This document shows positions 51,080 to 60,109 of a stretch of 64,000 nucleotides of DNA, piece after piece; the first letter of the stretch is position 1; each line of letters opens with the position of its first letter. The notes under the pieces were generated by a model. The model searched no databases, had not been told where the DNA came from, and was given only the letters and a program-made list of their open reading frames with translations. Origin of the DNA: Entomohabitans teleogrylli (lineage in GTDB: Bacteria > Pseudomonadota > Gammaproteobacteria > Enterobacterales > Enterobacteriaceae); assembly GCF_001484765.1 (NCBI RefSeq), contig NZ_KQ947380.1, positions 1-64,000 of the forward strand, given 5' to 3'. The translations under genes and the position numbers were made by a program.

Positions 51080-53662
51080 TCACTCCTGGCGGCAGGGAAG
51101 AGTTAACTGGTAAAGCGGCGCGTCCGTTTTGCCCGGCAACTGATACCAGACCTGGCAGCGCTGGGTTTTATTTTTCCCCCACTGAACAAACAGCACGCCG
51201 GACTGTTCCGGCAGGCGCGCATAGATCTGCCCGCCCTGGCCCACCATTCCCAGCGACTGACCATTGCTGTCGGCGACTTCCGCGCCCATCGGCGGCAGGC
51301 TGCCATCGGGCAGCGAGGTATTGATTAACGCCGCCTTACCGCTGAGGGTGTCGAACCTGACCCGGGAAATGGCGCCGGCGTACGGCACGACGCGCTTACT
51401 ACCGCCCTGAAGTTCGGCATCGGCGTTCATCCTGCGGCTGTCGAGGCTGATATTGTTGTAACGGTAGGGCGTCAGGGACGGCAGCAGCGCGTAGCCAAAG
51501 CGGTCGATGGCCGCGCCCTGGCCGTTGCGCACTTCGGCGCCGCGGGCGCCGGGGGCTTCAATCAGCGCGAAAGTGTCGCTGGTCCAGGGGCCGGCGGTCA
51601 GGCCGCCGCGGTGTACCACCAGAGTGCCGGACATACCGACGCCATACTGGCGATAGTCGCGGCCCCGGGAGGCGGAGGCGCGGAAAGAGCCCACCGGGGT
51701 GCGCTGCTCTATGTTGCCGCCGAAAGTACCGCTGTTGCCGTCGTTTTTGTCATGCTCAATACCGGCATACATGGAGTAAGAAACGTGACTTCTCTCCCCG
51801 ACAGTGCCGCTCATGCCCATGGTGGCGGAGCGGCTGTCGCGGCTGCGGTTGATATCGAAGTTGAGCTGTGAACGGTGACTGCCGAAGTCCAGCGGAATAG
51901 AAATCCCCAGCGAAAGGGTGTTTTCGGTGTATTTGCGCTTGTTGTCGGTGTCGTAGTCCGCGTCGTTGACGCTGGAGTAATAGCGGCTGGAATAGACGCT
52001 GCGCTGGCGCGCCATGTTGATATTGAAGTTGATATTGCGCCAGCTGTTGCTGTAACCGAGCTGCAATTGCGTGATACGCGAGGCATCGCCGTAGTAGTCG
52101 GCGGTGCTGCCGCTGAAACTGAGCATTCCCCAGTCGCCCATTGGCTGGCTGAGGGTGGCGGAAAAGTTATTGCGCTGATGCAGGGTGTCTGAATAGTAGG
52201 TGATATGGTTTTTTTCCTGGCGGCGCACTCCCAGCACGTCCTGCAGATCGCGATAGCCGCTGGTGGAATAGCGGTAAGCCGCCAGCACCAGGTTGGTGCC
52301 GGTGGTAAAGGTTTTACTGTAGCTGGCTTCCACGCGCCAGCCTTGCTCGCTGCGTTCATTCGCGACTTTGGCATGGGAGTAGACGGTATTAAGACCGAAA
52401 GCCCCCATCGGCGTGGCCACCACGCCGCCCAACAGCCCGGCCTGGTAGTCCTCGGCAAAGCGGGCGCCGATATTGGCGGTCAGCGTGTTGTTAATCCCGC
52501 GTTGTACCACCCCTTCAATAAATTTGTTTTCGACGCTGTAGTAGCGACGTACGTGGCCCAGCGCCAGCTCATAGTTCCAGTTACCCGGACGCACGGAATC
52601 CGGTACCGCCGAATAGGGAACCGTAAAGGTGGAAACCTGGCCGTTAGCTTCCACCACATCGACCTGCAGATCGCCCTGGCCGCGGGTACTGTAGAGATCG
52701 TTGATGACAAAGGCGCCGGGGGCGACGGTGGTTTCATAGACCACCTTCCCCTGCTGGCGCACGATAACATGGGCGGATGTTGCCGCCACGCCGCGCACTT
52801 CCGGCGCGTAGCCGCGTTTGCCCTGCGGCCACATGCGCTGGTCGGTGCTCAGTTTGATACCGTTAAAGGACAGGCTGCCGAACAGACTGGTGTTGGTATA
52901 GTTGTCGCCGACGGAAATGACGCTATTGATAATCGGAATAGGGCGCTGCACCCAGGTTTTTACCGCATTGTATTTGTACTGACTGCCGGAAGCGCTGTTA
53001 TCGGCGTAGCGCAGGTTGCCCTGGTGGCGCAGTTGCCATAGCCCAAGGTTGACGCCGCCGTTAAGGTTGCTCCACAGGTAGTTGTAGTGAAAGCGCGATG
53101 CGCTATTTTCGGTGCGGTAAAAATTGGTGTTGTGGCGTACAAACAGCGCGCTGGCGCCGGCATCCCATTCGGAGACCGGGATATAGCCGCGCGGCGTGTG
53201 GTACAGCCCGGCCTGGGGGATCACCATGTTAAGACGCAGTCTGGCGGTATCGACTTCCCAACTGATTTTTTGCCCCAGCTCGCTGATGAACAGGCAGGAG
53301 GCGGCGGCGTTGCCGTCCCGGGGCTTAATCCGGATAGCGCTGGCTTCGATCAACTCCGGCGTCAGGCAGGGTTCGGCGCTTTTCGGCCCCGCGGCCGGGG
53401 AGTCCAGAGTGATGCTCTCTTTGGCGCGGATCAACTGGCCGTTAAGGTAGATATCCAGCACATATTTTCCGGCCAGCAGGGTGTTTTCCGGCTGGTTAAA
53501 GTGGCTCAGATCCAGACCTTTGCTGTAGCGGGAACCCTGCAATAGCGAAGGATCGAAATAATATTCAGCGCTGGCCGGCAGGGGAAGTAGCGCAGCGATA
53601 ACCAGCACACGCAGTTTCCCGGGGATTAACGCCGTCTGCGGTTTATAGCGGATAGTCTTCAC
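51080..53662 (-). CDS. Fimbrial outer-membrane usher
   Basis: An 860-residue FimD/PapC-type usher. A signal peptide is followed by the N-domain (YYFDPSLL, DIYLNGQ), a 24-strand barrel with a plug domain, and two C-terminal domains with Cys (QRCQVWYQLPGK ending LTLPCRQE). Length and layout are normal. It secretes and assembles pilin-chaperone complexes. Its start overlaps the chaperone gene by 20 bases. Confidence 0.95.
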   Translation of the reverse strand: MKTIRYKPQTALIPGKLRVLVIAALLPLPASAEYYFDPSLLQGSRYSKGLDLSHFNQPENTLLAGKYVLDIYLNGQLIRAKESITLDSPAAGPKSAEPCLTPELIEASAIRIKPRDGNAAASCLFISELGQKISWEVDTARLRLNMVIPQAGLYHTPRGYIPVSEWDAGASALFVRHNTNFYRTENSASRFHYNYLWSNLNGGVNLGLWQLRHQGNLRYADNSASGSQYKYNAVKTWVQRPIPIINSVISVGDNYTNTSLFGSLSFNGIKLSTDQRMWPQGKRGYAPEVRGVAATSAHVIVRQQGKVVYETTVAPGAFVINDLYSTRGQGDLQVDVVEANGQVSTFTVPYSAVPDSVRPGNWNYELALGHVRRYYSVENKFIEGVVQRGINNTLTANIGARFAEDYQAGLLGGVVATPMGAFGLNTVYSHAKVANERSEQGWRVEASYSKTFTTGTNLVLAAYRYSTSGYRDLQDVLGVRRQEKNHITYYSDTLHQRNNFSATLSQPMGDWGMLSFSGSTADYYGDASRITQLQLGYSNSWRNINFNINMARQRSVYSSRYYSSVNDADYDTDNKRKYTENTLSLGISIPLDFGSHRSQLNFDINRSRDSRSATMGMSGTVGERSHVSYSMYAGIEHDKNDGNSGTFGGNIEQRTPVGSFRASASRGRDYRQYGVGMSGTLVVHRGGLTAGPWTSDTFALIEAPGARGAEVRNGQGAAIDRFGYALLPSLTPYRYNNISLDSRRMNADAELQGGSKRVVPYAGAISRVRFDTLSGKAALINTSLPDGSLPPMGAEVADSNGQSLGMVGQGGQIYARLPEQSGVLFVQWGKNKTQRCQVWYQLPGKTDAPLYQLTLPCRQE

Positions 53663-54401
53663 TTATTCTCGCTCCCTGATCGTTGACCAGTGTGATCCGC
53701 ACACTTTTCATGCCCGAGGCCCTGGCCCCTGAGAAAAAGAAGCTTTCGCTGCTAAAAGGGGCGATCATATCGGTTTCCCGATGCCAGGCGCCGGCGGTTC
53801 CGGTGAGCGTTAACCCGGCGATGGTGACGTAGTAAGGCTGATCGTTGGTGATGGAGATACCGACCTTCTGGCCCTGAGTGACTCTGGCAACTCTGAGGTT
53901 TTCCAGCATTTTTTGTGGGTTGGCGCTCAGTCCCTGGGGGCGATAAAACAGCTTTACCCGGTTGCGCAGCATGATCAGTATGCTGTTTGGCTTGTCGCCG
54001 GCGTTTTGCGCCTGGCTGATATTGGCGGGCGGTACCTGCATAAAATTGAACCAGAACAAGGATTCGCGGTCCTGGGGCAGTGATTTACTGTTCGTGAACA
54101 CCAGGCGAATAATCTGCCCGTCGTTGGGCTGAATGCGGAAAACTGGTGGCGTGGCGACAAAGGGGACCGCGGCGGATTTTTCCGGGCCGTCGCTCATATT
54201 GCCGTTATCAAACCAGGTGGTAATCACATACGGGAAATTATCTTTATTTTTTAACTGCACATCGGTGGATTTGGCGGCGCCGTTATAAATAATCCGCGTG
54301 CCGGTCATTGTTACGCTGGCGTTTGCCTGCCAGCCATAGCCTGCAACTATCAGGAAAAGGAAGAAATAAAAAAACTGAGCTCCATGGCTATGGGTATTCA
54401 T
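53643..54401 (-). CDS. Fimbrial periplasmic chaperone (first)
   Basis: A 252-residue PapD-like chaperone from the ATG at 54401. A signal peptide ends near ANASV; motifs include MTGTRIIYNGAAKSTDVQLKN, PPVFRIQPNDGQIIRL (edge strand) and LFWFNFMQVPPA. It caps and folds pilin subunits by donor-strand complementation. An attenuator hairpin precedes it, so it should be made in lower amount than the pilin. Confidence 0.92.
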   Translation of the reverse strand: MNTHSHGAQFFYFFLFLIVAGYGWQANASVTMTGTRIIYNGAAKSTDVQLKNKDNFPYVITTWFDNGNMSDGPEKSAAVPFVATPPVFRIQPNDGQIIRLVFTNSKSLPQDRESLFWFNFMQVPPANISQAQNAGDKPNSILIMLRNRVKLFYRPQGLSANPQKMLENLRVARVTQGQKVGISITNDQPYYVTIAGLTLTGTAGAWHRETDMIAPFSSESFFFSGARASGMKSVRITLVNDQGARISEDYPL

Positions 54402-54429
54402 CTGACTCTCCTGAAGATGAATGAAACAG

Positions 54430-54449
54430 GGCGGGGAAAATTCCCCGCC
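54430..54449 (-). terminator. Attenuator hairpin after the major pilin gene
   Basis: GGCGGGGAA and TTCCCCGCC form a nine-base stem with a two-base centre 11 bases past the pilin stop, inside the operon. In fimbrial operons such hairpins keep pilin mRNA more abundant than the assembly genes. Confidence 0.7.
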
Positions 54450-54459
54450 GCAAAACAAC

Positions 54460-54999
54460 TTACTGATAAGAAACCGCGTACTGCAGGGAAGCCTGTACGG
54501 TACCGGTTGTTGCCGTGCCGGCAGAATAGTACTGGGCGGTATAGGTCGCGGTTGCCGAGGTTTCGTCGGTGGCCAGTGACAGGTCGCCGCCGCCGTTAAA
54601 CACGTTTCTGAAGTCGATTTCAGTGTCGCTGGTGTCGAGAATCTGGATCTCTACGTCATCCGCATCGCCGGAATTCAGCAGGTTACCGGTGGTGGCGCTA
54701 ACGTTGTTGCCGACGAAGACCGTGGAGATTTGCACGCCAGCCGGATCCGAGGTACCGGTACAGCCAGTGACGCCAATATCAAAGGTGGTCTGGCCGGCTG
54801 TCTGGCTACCGTTGAGCGCAGTGGCGGTTACTGTCGGCAACAGGACGACTGGCGCTGCGTCAGTACCGTTTACCGATACTGAGCAGGTTTCGTCGGTCAC
54901 TTCACCCATAAATGTAATTGTATTATCCGATGCCAGTGCATTACCTGAAAAAATAACAGACGCCAGAGCAGCAGAAATTAACGCGCGATTCATTTTCAT
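54460..54999 (-). CDS. Major fimbrial subunit (type 1 pilin-like)
   Basis: A 179-residue pilin. A signal peptide ends in ALAS near residue 24; the paired cysteines are in DETCSVSV and TGCTGT, and the C-terminus carries the conserved penultimate Tyr (AVSYQ). It is rich in Thr, Ser, Ala and Val, as usual for shaft subunits. It is the first gene of the operon; GGAG lies 5 bases before the ATG. No minor pilin genes follow. Confidence 0.93.
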   Translation of the reverse strand: MKMNRALISAALASVIFSGNALASDNTITFMGEVTDETCSVSVNGTDAAPVVLLPTVTATALNGSQTAGQTTFDIGVTGCTGTSDPAGVQISTVFVGNNVSATTGNLLNSGDADDVEIQILDTSDTEIDFRNVFNGGGDLSLATDETSATATYTAQYYSAGTATTGTVQASLQYAVSYQ

Positions 55000-55110
55000 A
55001 AAAACTCCATTTTCATTTAATAGCGATGATAGTTACCTGCGCAGGCAGGCTGTTCCCATGCACGAGGCCGCAGAGAATAAATATGGGCAGCGTGTCGGAA
55101 TAGGATATAT

Positions 55111-55707
55111 TTAAATAAAATAAGCAGCTTGCGGTGATTGCTGTTTATCCTGATATTTTTTGCGTAAAAATAAAATATCCCGGCAAAGTAATGTGCCGTG
55201 GCAGTTAGATTCACTAAGTCCGTGTTTTTTTAACAATGCTCTTTTGCGCTGGGATAAATTTCGGGTAGTCATATTTTTAATGAACAGAATACCGGCAGGA
55301 AGTTCCGGGCGACAGAAACTTTCCATGATCATTAAGTGTTCATCTTTCATACGCCAGGGAAATAGCGGTGTGGCGGATAGTTGGTGAATAATCTGCATGA
55401 AATCCTGGTCATCCACTTGTCTTGGCACAACCCATGGGAGTTCCCGAAGGGCGGCGGTGACATGGCAGAACGCGGGCATGAAGACGATTCGGCAGGAAAC
55501 GCTGGAGGCGGCTTCAATTAATTTTCGGCGTATGCAAACATCATCAACGGCAATGATAACAATATCGCCACGGCACAGTGAGCGCGACAATGAGCGAACC
55601 GGTTGACGGCTAATATTTATGGTTTCTGCTGCGATATAGTTATTGCTGAGTATTGCCTGAGCGCCCAGCAAAAAATAGCTATCATCCGAAATGAGATAAT
55701 GCTTCAT
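55111..55707 (-). CDS. LuxR-type HTH regulator next to the fimbrial operon (copy 1)
   Basis: A 198-residue protein with a receiver-like N-terminal half (MKHYLISDDSYFLLGAQAIL) lacking obvious phospho-acceptor context and a C-terminal LuxR-type helix-turn-helix region (about 125-172: FIKNMTTRNLSQRKRALLKK). It lies directly upstream of the pilin gene on the same strand, where fimbrial regulators sit. It is a clear paralogue of the protein at 56665. Confidence 0.82.
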   Translation of the reverse strand: MKHYLISDDSYFLLGAQAILSNNYIAAETINISRQPVRSLSRSLCRGDIVIIAVDDVCIRRKLIEAASSVSCRIVFMPAFCHVTAALRELPWVVPRQVDDQDFMQIIHQLSATPLFPWRMKDEHLMIMESFCRPELPAGILFIKNMTTRNLSQRKRALLKKHGLSESNCHGTLLCRDILFLRKKYQDKQQSPQAAYFI

Positions 55708-55827
55708 TCTTTCCTCCTTGACATCACTCTCTATTACTTGAGTACAGAACGCTTCCCCATCCCCGAAAGCTAATGATGTATATTTTCTATAACCTGGATT
55801 TTACACAGATTAAATACGCGCCCGACA

Positions 55828-55842
55828 ATCGTTTAAAACGAT
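55828..55842. promoter_or_regulatory. Inverted repeat upstream of LuxR copy 1
   Basis: ATCGTTTAAAACGAT is a perfect inverted repeat with a one-base centre about 120 bases before the gene. A related ACAATCGTTTTAAA occurs at 57364-57377 before copy 2. The gap 55708-56664 shows no convincing gene. Confidence 0.45.
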
Positions 55843-56146
55843 CGGAAATGATTATCGCGATAGCTGTTGACTATCGTAAATCGATAATTGATCGGGAAAT
55901 TCAATGTTAAGAATAATCGCTAATTGTGTCACTCTTCATAATGTGTGCCGGGTCTGTTTTTTGAGCAAAAGTCAATAACTGACTGAATTGATACTCTACG
56001 ACTGAATGGTAGCACGGATTATTCATCATTAATACTTTATGGTTTCGATGCTAAAATACTTAGAATGTATGTATGTTCGTAGGATTTTTCCTGGTAAATC
56101 AGAGTGTTTGCCGGAAAAAAATCAGAAATTATTCCTAAAAATCGAA

Positions 56147-56163
56147 GGTGATCGAGATCAAAA
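56147..56163. promoter_or_regulatory. Conserved GTGAT-GAGATCAAAA element (copy 1)
   Basis: GGTGATCGAGATCAAAA, a CRP-like sequence, lies 440 bases before LuxR copy 1; GAAAATT follows about 10 bases later. The same arrangement recurs 448 bases before copy 2 at 57706. Confidence 0.45.
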
Positions 56164-56664
56164 TAAATTAAGAAAATTCTCCTGGACATTTCGGAGTAAC
56201 GATAGTTTTAAGCCTGGCGTCGAAAGTTGTCTGATATGCGTTTTGACTGATCGGTCCAGTAATCAAGGGGGATTCAGGGGGGATTCGCAGAGGTCAGGTA
56301 TCTGGAGGGGCAGAAAACGATACGGTAATACCGATTGTTTTTTAGGAGAAAAATCCTGATTTATCGTCATTTGAACCGCCGTTTTAGACGCTTGCGTCCA
56401 CTTTGTTGAGGATGCCGGCCAGTCAAAGAGAAAATCGTTAGAGATGTTTCATTATGTAACTGCTTTCTCGCGTCGGGATAGCGGGTAACAGAACGCGTAA
56501 GCGGCGCCGTGAAGAGCAACACTTTCTCCGGTTGTCAGAATAGCGCTGCGCGACGGCAATATGACCAGCATCTGACCTGCCGCCGCCAGGGGAGGTCTCA
56601 GGGCGAGGCAGGGCAGGCGAACAGGCCGCGGCGCGGTGGGTCGCGGCGGAGGGAACCGCGACGC

Positions 56665-57258
56665 TTACAGGAGACTGGCGGCCTGGCGTTTTTGTTTTTC
56701 CTGATGCAGTTTTCTCAGAAAAAGAATATCCCGGCACAGCAATGTTCCATGGCAGTTAGCGTCGTTTAAACCATGTTTTTTTAACAATGTTCTTTTTAAT
56801 TGCGATAAATTTCGGGTAGTCATCTCTTTGATAAACTGAAGATCGGCAAGGAAATCCGGTCGGCATAAAATCTCCATAATAAACAGATGCTCGTCTTTCA
56901 TACGCCAGGAAATCAGCGTCTGGCCCGATAACCGGTTCATCACCTGGATAAAATTATCCCCGGACACCTGGCGTGGCAGTACCCACGGGAGATCCCCCAG
57001 CGCGGCGGTGACATGACGGAATGCCGGCATAAAGACGATACGGCAGGACACCCGCGAGGCGGCCTCAATCAATTTCCGGCGGGCATAAACATCATCCACG
57101 GCCACCACCACGATATCCCCCTGGCACAGCGTACGGGTTAATGTGCGTGGCGACTGGCGGCTGGTATTAATGGTTTCAGAAATAATATGGTTATCTCTGA
57201 GTATTGTTCTTGCGCCCAGTAAGAAATAGCTATTGTCAGAAATAAGATAGTGTTTCAT
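56665..57258 (-). CDS. LuxR-type HTH regulator (copy 2)
   Basis: A 197-residue paralogue of the regulator at 55111: the N-terminal MKHYLISD-SYFLLGA, the central VSCRIVFMPAF and the C-terminal MTTRNLSQ-KR-LLKKHGL are nearly identical. Start at 57258 (longer in-frame start at 57285 unsupported). The two copies are in tandem, 957 bases apart, both upstream of the fimbrial operon. They may respond to different signals or form heterodimers. Confidence 0.82.
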   Translation of the reverse strand: MKHYLISDNSYFLLGARTILRDNHIISETINTSRQSPRTLTRTLCQGDIVVVAVDDVYARRKLIEAASRVSCRIVFMPAFRHVTAALGDLPWVLPRQVSGDNFIQVMNRLSGQTLISWRMKDEHLFIMEILCRPDFLADLQFIKEMTTRNLSQLKRTLLKKHGLNDANCHGTLLCRDILFLRKLHQEKQKRQAASLL

Positions 57259-57705
57259 ACCTTCTCCCCTGGCGGTTATTTTCATGCCTTGTGTGACGTG
57301 TTATCGGCAAAAAACAGTGTGGCTTATCATCTGTTCAGAGCTTATACAGAAAGATATACAGACAACAATCGTTTTAAATACCGGAAAGACCGGCTGTAAT
57401 AGCTTTTAGCTATGAGGTATTAATTATTAAAATGAAAACATTGCTTCAATTATGATTGCTATTTTTATTATAAAATATGATGTTTATTTCTTTGTTATTG
57501 GCGGTTTGTATTTTTTATCAGGAAAAACCGAACACAACCTATTGAAAGCAAAGCTACCGATTAAAACAGCGCGGAAATCCACAGACAATCAGGGCAGAAT
57601 AATTCGCATTGTAAATATTCAGCGCTGGTGGATTGTCGCCGTTTTGTTTGTGCGAGCTATTGATGGGGGATGAACATATTTGCTGATTTTATCTTAATTA
57701 TCGGA

Positions 57706-57722
57706 TGTGATTGAGATCAAAA
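57706..57722. promoter_or_regulatory. CRP-like element upstream of LuxR copy 2
   Basis: TGTGATTGAGATCAAAA fits TGTGA-N6-TCA well and matches the element at 56147 in sequence and in distance from the gene. The gap 57259-57862 is AT-rich and otherwise shows no convincing gene. Confidence 0.5.
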
Positions 57723-57862
57723 CAGTCCAGGAAAATTTGTCGCTAGCGGCCATTGCGCCGTGGGTCTGATTAACTGAAAAAGAACCTGGCGCACGCGGGC
57801 GGTAAACTAAACCCCGGGGGCATCAGCGGATTCTCCCGGGGAGTGATAAGGGCGACGGCTGA

Positions 57863-58459
57863 TTATTCCTGGCTTAGCTTCAGACCGACGTCACCGCCGG
57901 GGTGAACCGCCAGCAGGGTCTGACGATCGTAACCGCTTTGCGACATCAGGCAGGCGCAGGCGGCGTCAAAGATCGCCAGCACCAGAATAATTGAGGTGGT
58001 TGCCAGCATATTTAAGGGATCAATTTCCTGCTGTACACCGGTGGGGATCACCAACTGCGCCGCCCGGGCAATCGCCGAATGTGGATTTTCCGTCACGCTG
58101 ATAATCTGCACCCCTTTTGCCTGTAGCGCAGGCAGTAGCCGGGTCAGCTCATCAGAATTGCCGCCCCGGGAGATCAGGATGACAATGTCATTGTGCTGGA
58201 GAAAACCGAGATCGCCGTGGGCGGCGTCAGTGGCGTTCAGATAGATCGCCGGGCGCTCCACGCAGGCCAGCATATGGGCTACTTTGCGCGCGGCGATGCC
58301 TGATGTCCCCACCCCGGTGACGGCGATTTTCCCCCGGCACTCCGCCAGCATCGTCAGTAGCGACGCCCAGCGCGTCGGGTCAAGGCGCTGGCTCAGTTGA
58401 GCCAGCTCGCTACTGTAGATCTGCCAGGCCGTGCAGGCCTGGCGCCATGGTTCGCTCAT
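57863..58459 (-). CDS. SIS-domain sugar-phosphate isomerase (KpsF/GutQ-like, no CBS)
   Basis: A 198-residue SIS-domain protein with VTGVGTSGIAARKVAHMLAC near residue 47, LNATDAAHGDLGFL near 74 and ISRGGNSDEL near 95, matching the SIS part of arabinose-5-phosphate isomerases. The CBS pair of KpsF/GutQ is absent. It overlaps the kinase stop (ATGA). Following a pentulokinase-type enzyme, it may interconvert ribulose 5-phosphate and arabinose 5-phosphate. Confidence 0.85.
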   Translation of the reverse strand: MSEPWRQACTAWQIYSSELAQLSQRLDPTRWASLLTMLAECRGKIAVTGVGTSGIAARKVAHMLACVERPAIYLNATDAAHGDLGFLQHNDIVILISRGGNSDELTRLLPALQAKGVQIISVTENPHSAIARAAQLVIPTGVQQEIDPLNMLATTSIILVLAIFDAACACLMSQSGYDRQTLLAVHPGGDVGLKLSQE

Positions 58460-60093
58460 TCTCCCTCCTGCATCAACTGGCGATACTTCATATGGTCCTG
58501 ATACATTTCGTGGAACACCCGATATTTGCGGTCATAGTACTGCTTGATGCGGTTGGTCTGCGGCGTCACCGTTTTCCCGATACGGCTCATGGCGGCCATC
58601 GCTTCCGGCAGAGTATCGAAGATACCGGCGGCGACGGTGCCCATCATGGCGCTGCCCAGCAGCATGGCTTCGCTCTCTTCCGGGAGTAGCATGGCGCAGC
58701 CGGTGGCGTTAGCGTGTTCCTGGACGAACACCGGGTTTTTGGTGCCGCCGCCGCTGGCCATGATGGTATCGATGCAGTAGCCGCTCTGGTTCATGGTTTC
58801 AATGATATGGCGGGTGCCCAGCGCAATCGCCTGTATGGTCGCCAGATACTGCAGCGCCATGTCCTCCGGGGTGCGCGACAGCTTCAGTCCGGAGATGGCG
58901 CCGGTCAGCGTCGGATTGGCGCGCGGCGAGCGGTTGCCGTGGAAATAGGGCAGGATATGGATGTCTTTGGTCAGGAAGGCGATATTCTCCGGTTCGCCGG
59001 CCATTTTGCGCAGCAGGGCGTTCAGGACTTCATAAATCGTCTGCCCGCTGGCTTTCCCCTGGGCGCGCAGGGTTTCATAGCAGGGATGTGACTGAATGAT
59101 ATGATCGATCAGCGCGCCGGTAGCGGACTGCCCGCCTTCATTCAGCCAGTAACCGGGCAGAATCGCGGAATAGTAAGGGCCCCAGATACCGCTGATAAAG
59201 CGCGCCGTTGGCGACATCGCCATATGACCGGTCGATGTGCCGCCGATCAGCGCGATGCGGCGGTTGAAATCGGCGACCTCCCCCGAGACGCCGCTGGCGC
59301 CGAGAATCCCCAGCGTACCGGCGTGGGCGTCGATAATCGACACGCTCACCGCCACGCCCGGCAGCAGCCCCATCTCGCTGGCGGCCCGCCGGGTCAGGCC
59401 GTGACCGAGCGGTTGGCCCATAATCTTCACATAGCGACCAATTTTCGCGGCGTCGTGTTCCAGCAAATCTTCCAGGCCAATCTGGCGGAAATAGCTGGTG
59501 TCCCAGCGGTCTTCGTGGCCCATATAGGTCCATTTACACACTGTGGAGCACAGCGAGCGGGTATCGTCCTCGGTGGCTCGCCAGGTCAGGAAGTCCGGGA
59601 GATCAAAAAAGTAGCCGGCGTTGGCCCAGGTATTGGGCATATGCTGCTTCAGCCACAACAGTTTTGGGGTCTGCATTTCCGGCGAGATAATCCCGCCCAC
59701 ATAGTCCAGTACCCGGTGGCGGGTGGCGTTAATCCGCTCGGCCTGGCTGATGGCCCGGTGATCCATCCAGACAATGATGTTCTGTTCACTGCGTCCGGAT
59801 GGGCTGATGGTGAGCGGCTGCCCTTCTTTGTCCAGCACCACCAGCGAACAGGTGGCGTCAAATCCCAGCCCTTTCACCTGAATCGGGTTGATATCCGCCT
59901 GATTCATGGCATCGCGCACCGCATTGCATACCGCCTGCCAGATATTGTCGGAAGACTGTTCGACAAAATCGGCCTGTGGACGATAGAGTTCAATTTCCCG
60001 CGTCGCCTGGCCTACCATGCGGCCGCTAAGATCGAAGATCCCGGCCCGGGCGCTGCCGGTGCCCACATCCACACCAATAAAGTAACTTGCCAT
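58456..60093 (-). CDS. FGGY-family carbohydrate kinase (pentulokinase type)
   Basis: A 545-residue sugar kinase. The N-terminal ATPase motif GVDVGTGSARAGIFD is at residues 7-21, GFDATCSLVVLD near 77, WMDHRA near 108, and the C-terminal MASGGGTKNPVFVQEHAN near 450. This length and pattern fit the FGGY_like pentulose kinases (D-ribulokinase group). The sugar imported by the adjacent ABC transporter is the likely substrate. ATG lies 17 bases after the permease gene. Confidence 0.9.
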   Translation of the reverse strand: MASYFIGVDVGTGSARAGIFDLSGRMVGQATREIELYRPQADFVEQSSDNIWQAVCNAVRDAMNQADINPIQVKGLGFDATCSLVVLDKEGQPLTISPSGRSEQNIIVWMDHRAISQAERINATRHRVLDYVGGIISPEMQTPKLLWLKQHMPNTWANAGYFFDLPDFLTWRATEDDTRSLCSTVCKWTYMGHEDRWDTSYFRQIGLEDLLEHDAAKIGRYVKIMGQPLGHGLTRRAASEMGLLPGVAVSVSIIDAHAGTLGILGASGVSGEVADFNRRIALIGGTSTGHMAMSPTARFISGIWGPYYSAILPGYWLNEGGQSATGALIDHIIQSHPCYETLRAQGKASGQTIYEVLNALLRKMAGEPENIAFLTKDIHILPYFHGNRSPRANPTLTGAISGLKLSRTPEDMALQYLATIQAIALGTRHIIETMNQSGYCIDTIMASGGGTKNPVFVQEHANATGCAMLLPEESEAMLLGSAMMGTVAAGIFDTLPEAMAAMSRIGKTVTPQTNRIKQYYDRKYRVFHEMYQDHMKYRQLMQEGE

Positions 60094-60109
60094 AACTTTT
60101 CTCCTGAAA

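Noticed and set aside
56039-56359. 106-residue open frame in the gap between the two LuxR-type genes
   Set aside because: It has no ribosome site, its composition looks random, and it covers the conserved CRP-like element; it has no counterpart in the matching gap of copy 2.
57452-57673. 73-residue open frame upstream of LuxR copy 2
   Set aside because: AT-rich random-looking translation, no ribosome site, no similar frame in the duplicated region.
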